Source of the DNA: Anisakis pegreffii
Taxonomy: Eukaryota > Nematoda > Chromadorea > Rhabditida > Anisakidae
DNA length: 64,000 nucleotides
Assembly: GCA_035041965.1 (NCBI GenBank)
Contig: JAPYMA010000316.1
Location: 124,001-188,000 of the forward strand
Reading direction: 5' to 3'
A program made the translations under genes and the position numbers. This document shows positions 10,701-23,553 of the stretch, in pieces. Position 1 is the first letter of the stretch. Every line of letters starts with the position of its first letter. The notes under the pieces were generated by a model that saw nothing but the letters and a program-made list of their open reading frames with translations, was not told where the DNA came from and did not search any database.

Positions 10701-13700
10701 ATTTTGTCTGGCAGCACACTAATTTTCGGTTATCTACCAAAGGTGCTGAATTTATTTAGTGCGTTTTCCGGTGCAATATCCATCAGCAAATACCAAAATT
10801 ATTCTCTAGCAGCCAGCATTTGATGGAGTGCATTGATCAGTGGTCAATTGTTTGAATAACGCTCAGAAGGATACTGTATACGCGTGAGCGCAGCAGTCGC
10901 TGATTGAGTTCAGTGTTTTTGATAGTCTGGGAAAGAGAATAGTGAAACCTCAATTGAGTGAAACGTCGACTCTCAGGAAATTATATTTTGAACTGGACTC
11001 GCCGAGCGCGCATCTAGTTGGAAACGTTGTTGGAAAATTGAATTTTTATCCGCTTTTTTCATTCTACTAGTTGAAGGACGCACAAATCCAAACAGCATCG
11101 CAATGCTGATCAGTTTCTAAAACCTCGTCAAGGTATCGGATCTATAAAGACTCAAATTCAAGACCATGGTTTACGGTTTTCAAATGACTTTGAGAAGTTT
11201 TGAACTTTAAGATGAACTTGTTCTCCGCTCAGTCATGATGAGGATATGATGTCGCCCAATTGTTCGTGTCAGTTTCAATTCCCGTTTGGGCATGTAGACA
11301 CATTATGCAAGTCCTCACCGCACGACTCAAGATCGCTCAATATCAGCAAGATACTTTCTCAATTTGAGTCGACCAAAAGCTTTTTCGAAGATCAACAGTG
11401 CGAAATCCTTTAAAGTAAGCGAGAATTTCAAGTAATATTGAGTAAAATGGGGAGAAAACCTACTATTTGGCCATGATTCGTAGTCATATGGGGTATGATC
11501 GCTCCAAACGTAGTCTTTCGATGAACCAAACTGTGCGTTACCAAGCCAAACGGTCTCGGCGCCTCGTGCCAGTTCTTAAATTGAAATGAAATATTTTAAT
11601 ACCGGCTGATTCCCAATCAAACTAGTGATCAGTTCCTACTGATTTTAAGAAGAAAACACTACTATTAATCATTCACCATTTTATCTGTCAAAATCTATTC
11701 TCGTTCCGTTCATTCGAGACAATATCGTGAGCAGTTCCGCGTTTTACTGCTTTAAATTTTCAAAAAATATTTAGTAAAAGAGAAACTTTGATGATTTTAT
11801 GCATCTTTTTACTAATGGCACTGTTTGTTTATTTTTGCAACATGATTTTGAGTCTGTGTACATTCATCTGAATAATTTCTGGGTGCTCGAACCGACTGAA
11901 ATGAAATTTCGAGTGTAAAATTCAAGTTTATAGCTGATATAATGGCATATTTTAATTTGCTCATCCCTTCTTGAGCAAGTATGTGCACGCTGAAAAACGT
12001 GCACGAGTCTCATTCATTACAAAAATCGTTGATGGTTTTCCCATGACAACAATAGGGATCATGCTAATTACACCAGTAATCGCGAGAGAGTATACTCAAA
12101 GTGCTGCAAATCATAAATTTTCCCATGTAATTGCATCCTTTCATTTCAGTTCTTCATCACTTGACCAACGAGAGACGTTTGGAATTATAAATGCAATAAC
12201 TGTAAGATCGGGGAATGCGAAAGAATTGAAGGTTTATCACGAAAGAAGCAATAACTGTGCTGTGATTGCTGCTCATTGGTCCATACTTGAGACTGGTAAT
12301 TGGGGAACTTTGGGGAACATCGAGGATCGTGTCTCCACTTCCCGTCCCCGACTTTTTTAAAGTCAACTTCATTTTCCCAGTTCACCACTGCGAAATTTCA
12401 CGACTGTCCCCACTTTTTATCGTCCCCGCAACATACTACTTGAGACAGTTGGTCAAAACGGCATGATATGCTGAGAATGGATGAGAATAATTTGTCGTTA
12501 ACTAAAGCAAATGAGTCGCCTACATATCAGTCAATCGAAAATTATTTTGATTATGTCTTGATTGAGCAATTAGGCATCATGCAATTTTCAATGTGTATCA
12601 TAATCGTAGAACCGTTCGCGCATTCGTACAGTTATTCATTTATGCTCTCTCTCTCGGATGCATTCTTGGAAAGGTTTCTTTCTTGCGCATTCATTGAGCA
12701 TTTTCATTTCACATTTCATTTCACATGAATTGTCGTGTGCACATACAAAAGAGTCAACTGAATGCATTTCATTGCTTATCTATGAAACGTACTTATTAAT
12801 TCTTAATGAGGCAGAAAATTCATTGAAATGTTATTCATTTATTACGATTCACTTCTCTACAGTTGTCGACTGGTTTTGCTCAGCAATTTCGTTTGTAATT
12901 TCAATCTGAGTAGATAGATTGAAATGAAGAAAAAAAAAAGTGGAAAAGTACAGAAAAGCAACTCGAAGACGTGTTTGCGAAGAGAAACAACAACTCACCG
13001 ATAGCGAAACGATTATCGTGATAGTTATGAATCGAGATCAAATGGGATCCACGGAAAAGGCAGGAGAATTCGGCTGATGGCCACATTGTTTCGTGGTCGA
13101 AGAATCGATAGCATTTTTTCGTGAATGGTGAATAACGCCATCCTGGGTCGCAACGACTAGCAAACGCTGCTGTAATTCATACATATTCAATCACAGATTA
13201 TTCAATTAGGCAGAAACTGCTCTTGAAGGATATGAGTTGGAGTGTTGTGATTAGATTCAATTCAATAATCATTCTTGATAGTAATGCTATCGTTATAATT
13301 TTCATCCTAATCACTGTCATATATGATGAGCATATCAGCATCCGTACACTTCTTTCAAGAATTCAAGCAGTGACTCAACAATCAATCGTATCTTCAATTG
13401 CAAATGATCAATCAGAAAATTTTGAGTTGTCTTTGTAAGCATCAACATCAGTTCCGTTAAAGTCAGTCAGTTGCTCACATCTTCACTGAGAGCGTGGAAA
13501 TGGCATTCAAGAAGGAATGTTTCAACCACTCCACTAAATGTTGGTGACAATTCGATAATTGAAATGACGGTATGATCAGTTTCAGAACAATGCGTCGGCG
13601 GTGATAATTAGAAAAGAATTCAGTGTCAAATTAGACTCGGTGGCGTCCGGAAATCGAAAGAGTGCACCGTGAATATAAACGACTTGTTTATGCGTTAAGG

Positions 13701-13858
13701 TGATCGAGCGAGGGTTGTGGATAGGTATGCATGAAGTACAACAATAGTTATTACAATAGGTAACCATATGAATGGCAAATAATAGTATTGATAATTGAAA
13801 TAAGATGTTAGATCGTACCTGAGAATGCGATTGCGAGTAAAAGACAGAATGCAATCAT
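7775..13858 (-). CDS. Secreted C-type lectin-domain protein
   Basis: Four exons read in phase: 13858-13819, 13169-12999, 11574-11464, 7977-7775 (525 nt, 174 aa). Exon 1 is a signal peptide (MIAFCLLLAIAFS). Exon 2 carries the fold start: CDPGW, KKCYRFF, a WPSAEFSC helix and GSHLISIHN. Exon 3 starts ELARGAETVWLG and contains YVWSDHTPYDYESWPN. Exon 4 has KPCTKL, GEWFQSCC and YICEK, then a short hydrophobic tail (LSLISIRLIFF). The usual EPN/QPD and WND calcium-sugar motifs are not intact, so sugar binding is doubtful; nematode CLEC proteins of this kind are often extracellular or immune-related. Joining exon 3 to exon 4 needs a 3.5 kb intron, long for this locus; a nearer alternative exon 4 lies at 11407-11343. 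Exons 1-3 are firm, exon 4 linkage moderate. Confidence 0.75.
8031..8115. repeat. 21-bp tandem repeat, about 4 copies
   Basis: Four copies of a GATGAATCCATCTGAAATCTC-like 21-bp unit, the last one diverged by two bases. It lies in the lectin's third intron, just upstream of exon 4. The unit is a multiple of 3, which creates open frames in both directions, but no gene signal surrounds them. Confidence 0.9.
8307..8396 (-). pseudogene. Lectin-like exon relic
   Basis: The segment is bounded by TTAACAG and a GTATGA donor and encodes IERPETTGNTITIKNWSKN followed by RRIIPND. It resembles the turn and NW motif in the middle of a C-type lectin domain. Its phase (2 in, 2 out) does not fit the phase-1 junctions of the lectin exons around it, so I read it as a relic or part of a lost paralogue. 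Confidence 0.35.
8499..8802 (-). CDS. Possible small nested two-exon gene
   Basis: ATG at 8802; exon 8802-8769 (MADEDENLSLS) splices in phase to 8671-8499, giving a 68-aa protein. The start is acidic and the middle has NPKKKKPALIDE. There are no cysteine pairs, signal peptide or membrane segment. It lies on the same strand inside the lectin's third intron. The product is not recognised. The coding-like composition and in-phase GT-AG junction are the only support. Confidence 0.35.
11343..11407 (-). other. Alternative C-terminal lectin exon (or relic)
   Basis: It starts 57 bp after lectin exon 3, behind a TTTAAAG acceptor in the correct phase. It would add FRTVDLRKSFWSTQIEKVSC and then a stop. 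The pattern matches the end of a C-type lectin domain (hydrophobic-x-x-W, then a lysine), but the paired cysteines of the real exon 4 are mostly gone. Either it is used in a shorter transcript of ~127 aa or it is a decayed duplicate of exon 4. Confidence 0.45.
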
Positions 13859-13917
13859 AGTGATGCAACCTGCTCGTAAACAATGATCAGACTGAGGTCA
13901 ATCTGCTCAGCAGCAAC

Positions 13918-13925
13918 TTTATATA
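13918..13925 (-). promoter_or_regulatory. TATA box of the lectin gene
   Basis: TATATAAA on the minus strand lies 60 bp upstream of the lectin ATG at 13858, which leaves room for a short 5'UTR of about 30 nt. It is the clearest core promoter match in the window and fits a strongly inducible secreted protein gene. Confidence 0.6.
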
Positions 13926-16900
13926 AGCAATTAAGTGGCACGTACTCATGGATCGACTACAAAACCGGTCCTTGAGGATTCGTGCAGTGATTTTGGTGAT
14001 GCGATGATGGGTTGTGCTCTGCTAGTGCTGCTGCTGGGGTTGTTGCAGGTAGGCAGAAAAACATTCTTCGTACAACCCACCGGAAGTGATGATTTCGGAT
14101 GGAGAGAAGATAAAATTGTTTTTATGCATTTGCTTGGAAAAGAAGGCGTTCTTTTGTGTCATATTTGTGTGTCATTTCTTGATTCCACACCCGTGTTCTT
14201 CTGTAAAGAATATTCCCTCGCAGATTTATTGCACTTTATGAGAAGAATATGAGCAGCAACAATAATAATCGTGAATGATACACGCATGCAACTTGCTCTA
14301 AGCTTAAGAAAAAACTCACCGAATTGTACATCGAGCTTAAGTGTAGTCTGAGGTCCCTAGTTGAATTCTGCTTGAATTCATGATGGATTCTTTGCTCAAA
14401 AGCTGTTCATCGGTTTGACTAGGTGTCCGACTGTTCTATTAATCCTCATCCAGTTCAAGTTTTTCGCAGCATTATTTGCTAACGAGTTATCTCAGCTCAA
14501 CAGAAACTTTATCACTGAAACAGGGCATTAGGTGTTGCAACTTATGCTGTTCATGATGAATTTGATCTCGATGTTTGAATTTTGTGGTGAAGTAAGTGGC
14601 GGAAACAGTCGGCAATTGAATTTTCAAATATGTTAATCATTTTCGTCCAATTGAACTAATCATGTGTCAACGTAGTGAATGTACCTATTTCTTCTTAATG
14701 CTAATAGTATTTTTCACGCATTTTTTGATTATCATGCATGCTCTAGTGCATTAAGTGAAGGTTTTTGAATGCTGCTGCTTCGTTGATGGGGATACAGCTT
14801 CAAGAGATGTGTGCATTTGCACTCATAGGCATGATTGTCGTGTCCAAATAGATTCTGCCGTGTACGTAGTTGGATTCTATTGGCCTTTCGACGAAAAGCG
14901 AACAACGAGCAACGACGAATTCGGTCGAGAGAACTGTCGAGAGTGGAGGAAGGACTGAGAAGGGTGAATTCAACAATTCCGAGAGATGTGACAGAATAGT
15001 TGCTGAAGAAGTGGAAGAAGTTGAATTTTGAGTTGAGGGTGGGTACATGATTGATTTGTTGATTGTGATTCGAGAATACCGATCATCTATCATCATCCAT
15101 TCAAACGCTGCTATCGCTTATCATATTATCATTATCATTGCTGCTGCTGCTGCTGCTTTGCTGATCAGACAGGGAGTCGGTTCAATTCTTTCATAAGAGC
15201 CCGCCTGTGAGCAACAAGTTGATTGAATGATTGATTATGCGCTGACGCAAATGGGTGGTGGATGGAGTGAAACACTCATTTCATTTCATTTCTTCATTTC
15301 TTTCGGTTTCATGCAAAAAAATTTTTCATTGTCAGCAAACTCTCGTGATTTTGTGATTGTTTTCGACTGAATTTTTTCCATCTTCTTTAGCTGCTGCTGT
15401 TGCTCATCATGGTTGTTGTGATCATCGAGTTTGTTTCGTTAAGAGTTCGATGGTCTAGATTTTTGGAGGAGAAATAAGAGACGACTCTGCTGCTGCTGCT
15501 GCTGCTAACTGATTAAAGAGAATTTCTCTGCTTGAGCGATATCATTCTCAGCTGAAAAAGTGAGCAGCAGAAAAAATTATTACATTATGGTCACATGTTT
15601 GCATGATTTTGAATGAATTGTTTTTTTCCTGTTTCGTTTTTTGCATTCCATTTTTGCAGATATCCACTTTTTCAAGAGCAAATTTTTGTTTGTTTACCAA
15701 TCACTTACGGCTGAGAGCTGGCTGAAGGCAGTTCACATGAACGCCTCGGAAACAGTAAGCAACAAACCATTAGATGAGAATTTTAAAAAAGCCTATCAGA
15801 AAATTTATGTATTTCGCTATTTCATTTTGTTTTGTTCGTCCAAATGACAAAGTACAAAAAATATTCAGTCCCAAACAAAACTGCTTATGATCGCTACAGT
15901 GTTCGAGCATTTGCTAAAACTTCGTCTCTGTAATCATAAGTCATTTCAGGCATATTTGGAGGTGACTTCTCTGCAATCTGGAGGCAGCAATTCATTGGAT
16001 CAACCCCGAATTCAGTTGATTAACTAACGAATCGATGTCTAACGATCACACGGAAGCAGTTTTTGTTGTAAATAGAAATAATGTTGTTTTGACATGATCA
16101 CAGAAAAAAAAACAGTGTAAACATATCTGTTCAGTGCATCAAGGAAAAAAAGCAGGTGTTTTTCCAAAACAACACCACCACCAGCAAAGTACTCTTTTGG
16201 CAGTCAGTCGAACGCCCCTAAAGAGTTCCTTGAACTCGTCAAATCTCCTTTATTGCGATATTTTGCTATTACAAATGTGAATGCATTCAGTCGATAGTTA
16301 ATGATTAATTTGAATCTTCTTGATTCGGAACTGAGAAGGAGTTGACCCCAAATGTTTTTGTGTTTATCGTGCATTGACGACAGTATAGTACCTTGACAGC
16401 TCGATGATACGATGTAATAATACGAGGAGAATGTTTTTACTTTAATTTTTGTTTTGCTCACTTCTTTTCGAGTAAATCGCTTTTGAAAAAAAAATAACTG
16501 CGATGAAATTGCAAACGACAACGAACTTTAGTGCAAAAGATGAATGTTTCTACCTCTCGCCAATTGCTGACTGATTTGAGAGGAAGTTTGTTCGAAAGAG
16601 CGTTCGTTCCAGCAAACAAAAATAGTCAAAAGATGGCCAAAAGAGCAGGCAGTAAAGCGATACAACATTGTAACGACTGCTGAACTCATGTCAAAATCAG
16701 AAGGGCAATGAGGTTTTCAAATGCATGTTGCGATTCGACGACGATCAAGCTATTCAGATGAAGGTGTGCATGATTGATCAAACATAAAATCACTTTATGT
16801 TTAATAATTCAACTGGATGAAATGCAATCTTAATAACCATGACCTTCACAAAAAAACATCTTTGTCATCCTTATCGTGATCATTGATATACTATCATCAT

Positions 16901-19900
16901 CAGTTCCACCCATAAAATGCTTTTCACAGTCAAATTTTACACTGCTTACGTAATTACTCATCAATACCACTTCTATATCATCTACATATGTTCAGTAGCA
17001 GTACAACGATTATTTCGTTATACAGTTTCGATTATTCACCAGTTTGTTTCAAATTTCGTTATGAATTAAATGCACTTAATAAGCAACACGAATGTAAGTA
17101 TGCACGAGTGCAGTCTTATGTGGAGGTGTAAAATTTAGTCGGAAATTATTCGACGAAACTCATGAAATGTTATTTGCAGTACAAGTGGCCGGCATCTTCA
17201 TCAGTAGTATTGATAGTATCACCTTTGATCTATCGCACTGTCACTATTACCATACTTATCACCGAATACATTGCTGTTCTCGTTGAGGTTCTTACAGAAA
17301 CTGATATGATTAACTGTAATCATTCAGATGATCAGTCATTATCAGTCGTGATAATCAGTTCAACTTTAGTAGCGTTTCAATGTTCAATAACTAAACTCAC
17401 TTGACACTAAACTCAATCATGCTGTTTTTGATGCTGTACACTTCCTGTGCATCATCACATGATCATATTTTCTAAGTACAAGTCAAATTGAAAGTTCAAA
17501 TAACAAAAAGAATGTGTGGTGGAATAATTACTGCCATATGAAATGGAGACGGGACATACCAAGTTGGTGATTTTTGGTCATGATTCGATAATGTAGAATG
17601 AAACAAATTTTCATGAATGCATGCATGCATGCATGCTTGAAGAAACATTCAATGAATTAGATTAATGAAATGCATAATGAAACTGCAGTTGGTGTTAGGT
17701 GAGTGCGTTTTGATTGATCAGTTCAATTGCATTTTAAATTACACACTATAATGGAAACGCGATTTTAGTCGAATGACGACGACGAGAAATCATAGGAAAT
17801 TGGCGAAATGCTGAAGTTGTGAATCAATGAAACCAATTAACGATGAACTTATTTATTGTTGTGTGAATAAGAACGAATCGCGTTAATTGCTAAAGTAGCA
17901 ATTCAAGTTGAAAAAAAACAACTAACAAGGAAGCGAATGTAGGAACATTGTAACTGCTGCCTCGTAATTGATGCAGTGACGACATTCATTTTTTTTTTGA
18001 TTTTATGAGACGATTGCAAAACGGTAAGGCCGTTATTTAATTATTCGTTATTGGTGCATCATTATTGCTGGCTATTGATTCGGTTGTTAATGTTGTTGTT
18101 GATTATTTGATTTGTGCTCGTGTTCAGCGAAATTACTTCAGAAGTTGCTGAACACACAAGCAAAAACCAACAGTAATTTTTTTCAGGTAAAAATGATGAT
18201 GATTGTGAAAATGATGACGGTGATGAATGACGATGAATTTTCATGAATGATTTTTGTTGTGACCTTTTTGGGAATTGCTCGCAATAAAGTAATGGGCGAA
18301 TAATTTTTTCTTTCAATCGTTCATACGAGAAGTAAAAATTCACAGCAGTCATTTTTTTTCATCATTGAATTGAAAAGCGGCAGACTGTATTGAATTCATT
18401 GTAGACTCTTGAGAGAGTTTACTTCAAAAATCTATGCGCTCATCAAGAGAGCGTATAATTTGGGCAACGTGATCGTGACGACGTTAATTTGCCTCGATTA
18501 ATTGTTGTCATTCAAAAGATCGTCAGCAAATGGTTGGGAAATGTAAGGTACCAATCGCAAGTACTCAATTAATGTGCATATACATACTGTATCCTCAAAG
18601 ATTTCTTACCTAACCAATTAAGTTATCTGCTGTGATGGCCTTGACGTTCAACTTTGAGTACTCCTACGGTCCTATTAAGAGCAACCCATGGAGTTCATCA
18701 GCTTATTGATGATAGCTGTTTGGGATGTCAGTCAGTTCGGTTCGTATGCTTTTGTGCATGATATCGAGTTTGGGTTGTTTGGTGATTGTGCTCGGAAATA
18801 GAAGTGCTCGAAAATCAAAAGCGAGAATTATTGATAAATCTTTCTTCCGTTGCTGATTTATCGAAAACATTTTGTTTCTTGTGAAGGAAAAGTAATTTGT
18901 TTCTTCGGAGATTCTTTTTTATGTTTATCATCCTATCATTTATTACTATCCGTTAATACACTGCTGTTGAACTTTTGACCTGTTAGGAATTGCTGCTGCT
19001 GTTCAGATGATTGTGTTTTTGTGTTTGTTTTGCTTCCGTCATCAAACTTCCTTCCCAATAGATTGTTTTCACTCGATATCCGGCCACTGCCACCACGCAC
19101 CATTCGCGAAACAGTCGTTTTGCTGATGCGATCGACCCAACAAAACAATCGCACAGAGTAATATTTCATTCGAACATCCTCTACCATACATCATCGTTCG
19201 TGCACCTCTCCATATTAGTGCCCGTTGTTGCTCTGTGTACCTATGTGGCTGTGTAATCTTGATGCCATCTTATGCGAACGAAACGGAATTCATTAATCAC
19301 CTGCAAATCAGCATCACTCTTTCGTCAGCATTATATTAGTACCATCTTCCTTATGATGAGTTGCCATGTTTGCATCTGACTGCTGTGACAGAACAGCAGA
19401 TTATCACTAAGTGATCATGAGATCACAGCATAAAAATGCATGAAACGATAGATACCTTTGCACAGTAATATTTTACGCTTTATATTCCATTCACTCGGCA
19501 AGTTATCACTTCATTAAATGCATCATCAATCATGTCCTATTAACGCATCGAAGATTCAAAACTTCAAAGAATACCATTCATATATTATACACTATCAAAG
19601 TTGAAATGATGCTCACATCAGCTCTCAGCAAACATCTACCTACATGCGCTGGCCTACCAGTTTACTGCACAGTCCGTTTTCATTCATTCTACAAGTGTTT
19701 TTGAGAAATGCGAAAGATGGCCTCATCAGTGTCACAGTTGTTGCAACAATTGAATAAAATTCCCACTTTATTTCTTTCTTCTCTCGGAACATATTGTCTT
19801 TGGAAAGGAGGGTTAATAAAAAGCTCTCAAAAAGTCATAATTTTTTTCTGATAACCTGTTCCGTTGATGATATCATTTCCGAGTCATTTCGCTGTGTCAC

Positions 19901-21365
19901 TTAAAGAATACCGACAAACAAACCATAAAAACTGTCTGAATTTAACATCACCAGCAATATCAACAAATACAAACAAGCAAACCGAACGAGGGAATAATCG
20001 TAAAACCTTTCTGGAATGAACATTAATGATATTGCATTAATATTGCAATTTCAGTGTGACGATATTGGTTTGCATTTTAACACATGCTTTCTGATCTTTC
20101 AGTATCTTCGTTTAAATTTTTCCGTCATTCTGATCTAGAAAACGCCGATAATAATACGGTCAAACTTTCACGATGATATCACTTCATCGTCTAAATTCAA
20201 ACAGAATCAACTGAAGTCACTTCTGAATTCAATGATGATGAAATTTGACTCAGCAAATTAATAACCAAAAAAATCAAGTTAGAGACTCTCAGAAAAACTC
20301 AGTCATAAACCCAAATAGCCATTATAGTTGATGCAGAAAGGCACCGAGAGAAGTTCTTCTTTCTGTTGTTTCGTTATGGTGAAACAGGATGGAGAAAAAA
20401 CTGGAAAGGACATGTCAGTTTCAAAATCTCGACAGTGGTCATAAAAGCGTGAAATTTGTGATTTCAACTTCTGCGGACCTTCACCAATCGGTTTTTTTTT
20501 AAATGATCACCGGAAATAAAAATTAGGAAGCGCTCTTTTAAATTCTCTCGTTATTCATTCGATCATGTAATTTAATGACGACGAAGTTCACTCGAATTTA
20601 ACGTCTCTTCGTTGAATCGACACTCTCGAAATGTTCAAGTGATCAAAACAATTATCATTAAAGAGCAATTAATGAAATGTGATGGTGATTATAATGGCTT
20701 GTGGGTTGTTGCTCGTTTGCAATGTCGCGATCTTGAATTTTTAGGATAAGAAAACAATTGAGCAGATGATTGAATGAATCAGTGTGTGTGTGAAACGACG
20801 GATGAGTAATTTAATAAAGAAAAATAAGAATAACAGTGATTCAAGTGAATGAATGAATCTTGGTGAAAATTAATGATACGGCATCCATGCATTTCCATGC
20901 GTTTCGCCCATCGGTTCGATGAGATGCATACTGACTGCACTTGTTGAACCCATTCGCTTTCTCGAATCAATTTATTGTTCTTTCACCTTTGCAATTTTCA
21001 TCGAATGACTCTCTTCGTTTTTCGCATTCCGCATTTCCGGTGAAAATAATATTAATTTTCACCAAAACATTAAATTCTAACTTTTTGTTCTACCAAGTTA
21101 CCAAACCCATTATTATATTAATGACTGGGCAACATAGATAAAAGCATAAGTGTGTCTCTTTCTGCATGTGTCTACTGTAAGTCTTTATTCACATCGAGAC
21201 TTCAGTGCAAATGCAAATCAGGTTTACTTCGCAACATAACACATCGCAACAACAACAACTTCCCTCAACCAATACGCAAGTACCATCATTCCCAGCACAT
21301 CAATAACCAGCAATAATCACATTTAACACAGTGCATCACTATTACGTCCTACTTTCTGCTAGACA

Positions 21366-21399
21366 TTTGCATGACGCATATGCATATGCGTCATGCAAA
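21366..21399. repeat. Perfect 34-bp palindrome
   Basis: TTTGCATGACGCATATG is followed directly by its exact reverse complement, with no spacer. It contains two TGACG half-sites facing each other around CATATG, like a bZIP-type site, but a cruciform or a foldback remnant is as likely. Confidence 0.9.
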
Positions 21400-21599
21400 G
21401 ACTGATGAACAAAATGAGCAAATTTGAGCACAAAGTTTTTTGAATGTGATCGTTGCAACCACTGTTCTAGCCCTCGTAAAAACACAGATGTCAAGGTCCA
21501 TCCTCGCCTATTTTACACTTATGTGAGCATCGGATTCCGTCCGCACCTCATTTAATGTGCAAAAAATAAAACCCTATCTCGCACCCTTGGAATACCATC

Positions 21600-22100
21600 T
21601 CGAACTCGTTGGGGCTGCAAGCATTCTCGGTTGAGATACTCTGGTTTAGCCATCGAATTGAATATTCAGATACATTGAACTTTTTTGATGACATGTGTGG
21701 ATCTACTCGGTTTCATCAACTGTTTATTATTGATAACGAAGGATTACTGGTTTATTGCTATTGGTAGTTCCAAACAACTACTCTGAATGATCGTTGGACG
21801 AATGCTCAGTCGATCAGTCGGAATGTATTTTTGGGCTCCTTTTGAGTCCCTCTCTTGAGAAATCATTGGGCAATACGGGAGAGTAGCCAAAACCTCTGTG
21901 CTTGCCAATTCAATAATCCAAGATAGAATTTCATGAAGACCAATGATCCTGAACGCTATTATCGTTAGCGGCGCAGAAAGAAGAATGCCAATGAAGGAAG
22001 AGTGTTATATTAGTGATATTGGTGATAACAGAGAGGCATAAACTCGTATTGAGTTGGATTTGTTGATTGAATAAATGAATAAATAAATAAGGTATTCTTT
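21600..22100 (+). mobile_element. Dispersed element, copy 1 (degenerate)
   Basis: This stretch matches 62437-62840 in order across its length: GATTACTG, AGTCGAT, TGAGTCYCTCT, TTGGGCAAT, CAATAATC, GAGGCATAAACTC and an ATTGAATAAATRAATAAATAA tail. It carries an extra block of roughly 90 bp near 21950-22020. The A-rich repetitive 3' tail suggests retroposition. The frame that is open in copy 2 is interrupted here. Confidence 0.6.
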
Positions 22101-22608
22101 CGTAATAGTTCCAAACGTGTTAAGCCCAACGGTGAGCAAATACTCTGGTGGTTGAGAGCAAACCTGACAATGAGCATACAGATAATTTGAAAAGGATAAT
22201 CCTAAATTTCCTTTATATAGTTGGCTTATTATTCGACTCAGTGCTTTTTATGGTTTCATACTGAGAAGACATATTCATAAATTATCGTCTACCAATCCTT
22301 CCAAGGAACTGCAATTGATGACATCCCTATTTCTGCACTAAGAATGCCAAAAACTAAATCAGCTTCTGATGAAACTGTATAACCCAAAAATTGCGACGAG
22401 GTTGCCTACAAACGCTAACAATAAGCTTCTGATTAGTTTGGAAACAACCAAAGGTCTACTCAAGGGAGTGGGGCGCCAGGCGCAGGACGCGTACACCTCA
22501 AAATTCAGTTTTTCTTTAGGCTAATCGTATTGCGTTCCACTCTTCTCCTCCATATCCAGCTCCCCCTCCCACCTGAAAGAAATCCTGGCTATGCCTCTGG
22601 AAACGACA

Positions 22609-22701
22609 TTCGTTATATGAACCAATAATTTGTTATATGAACCAATATGTAATTTGTTATATGAACCAATATGTAATTTGTTATATGAACCAATATGTCA
22701 A
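22609..22701. repeat. 24-bp tandem repeat, about 4 copies
   Basis: Repeats of GTTATATGAACCAATATGTAATTT-like units, with the first copy partial. It is AT-rich satellite-like sequence with no coding association. Confidence 0.85.
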
Positions 22702-23553
22702 TGATTTGTAGGTTTCGAATCGAATGTTTTCAATATTATTAATATTAGTCAATATTTTCAGTATTTCAATATCAGTCTCTGATAAGATCACTAACTATAA
22801 GCGTTTTCAAACGAACAACATAAACATATTTGTTATGCAACATTCACTTCAATATTATTCTGTGTGTTTACGGTTTCATATAATCACTATCAGCAATAGT
22901 AATGATGCTGAATTATTTATAAGCAATCCGATGGGTACATGCTTATAGTCAATGCGGTTTCACCATGCGAGTAATCATTCAAGAGCAATGTTTGCTGCTA
23001 CAATATATGGTTACTAAGTTTACTTACTGGTAATAATGCTTTTTTGGGCATCACATAGATACCTTATCAGTAATATATTAACTATACTGTTTACTTTCAT
23101 TACTATACCATATAGTTAAGAGGTAAAAGTTTAAGAATGTAATGGCGTCAGTGTGAACGAGACTCAAGAAAGGAGTCGTCTAAAGTGGGATGATGCAATC
23201 TGATAAACATCCAGAAAACAGATAATACATCTATAAAAGCTGAGGTAACGGTTCGATAATGTTAATACACGTCTCGCACTTGATTCGTTCGGTTTTGAAG
23301 TTGTTTTCGGTAATTTCTTCACTTCTGATGATTGTGTCTTTGATTTAGTACCTAAATTATCTGTCATATTCCCTTTTTGAAGGAGACACTGACAATTTAC
23401 ACTGAAATAACACATCATTGAGATTTTAATTGGTTCATATTGGCTCACCATCTTTTATTCTTGTAATGTTGTAGATCAATTCTGCCTAAACAAGATCACC
23501 AATCCAGCAATAATTCGATCTTCAGGTCGTGCAATTTCGAGAGTTTGACAGCG

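Larger units (their letters stand above)
13926..23553. other. Gene-poor region with simple repeats
   Basis: About 9.6 kb without a gene I can assemble. It contains CTG runs at 15141-15157 and 15487-15506, a CATG run near 17617-17637, a 34-bp palindrome, a dispersed-element copy and a 24-bp tandem repeat. Two minus-strand frames have some coding character: 19187-18936 (Ser/Gln-rich) and a start at about 23369 (MTDNLGTKSKTQSSE). Neither could be extended into a gene. Confidence 0.5.

Noticed and set aside
10303..10722. Plus-strand 139-codon frame
   Set aside because: Lies inside the lectin's third intron on the opposite strand; Ser/Lys/Leu-rich composition expected by chance from AT-rich DNA; no splice or domain support.
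12185..12388. Minus-strand frame with GDGKW resembling a lectin C-terminus
   Set aside because: The region is GGGGAC-type repetitive sequence; no splice phase fits the lectin exons, and exon 3 at 11.5 kb fills the role.
13935..14252. Plus-strand 105-codon frame with a hydrophobic stretch
   Set aside because: Begins in the lectin promoter region and has no promoter, splice context or family resemblance.
15487..15506. CTG trinucleotide run as possible coding Leu/Ala/Gln tract
   Set aside because: No open gene context on either strand; treated as a microsatellite.
18755..18785. GAGTTTGGGTTG string as a spliced-leader RNA gene
   Set aside because: Only a few bases match the SL1 complement and no snRNA-like gene structure surrounds it.
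18936..19187. Minus-strand frame sharing a TQSSE word with the frame near 23.3 kb
   Set aside because: The shared word is short and both regions are Ser/Gln/Lys-rich; no splice pairing links them.
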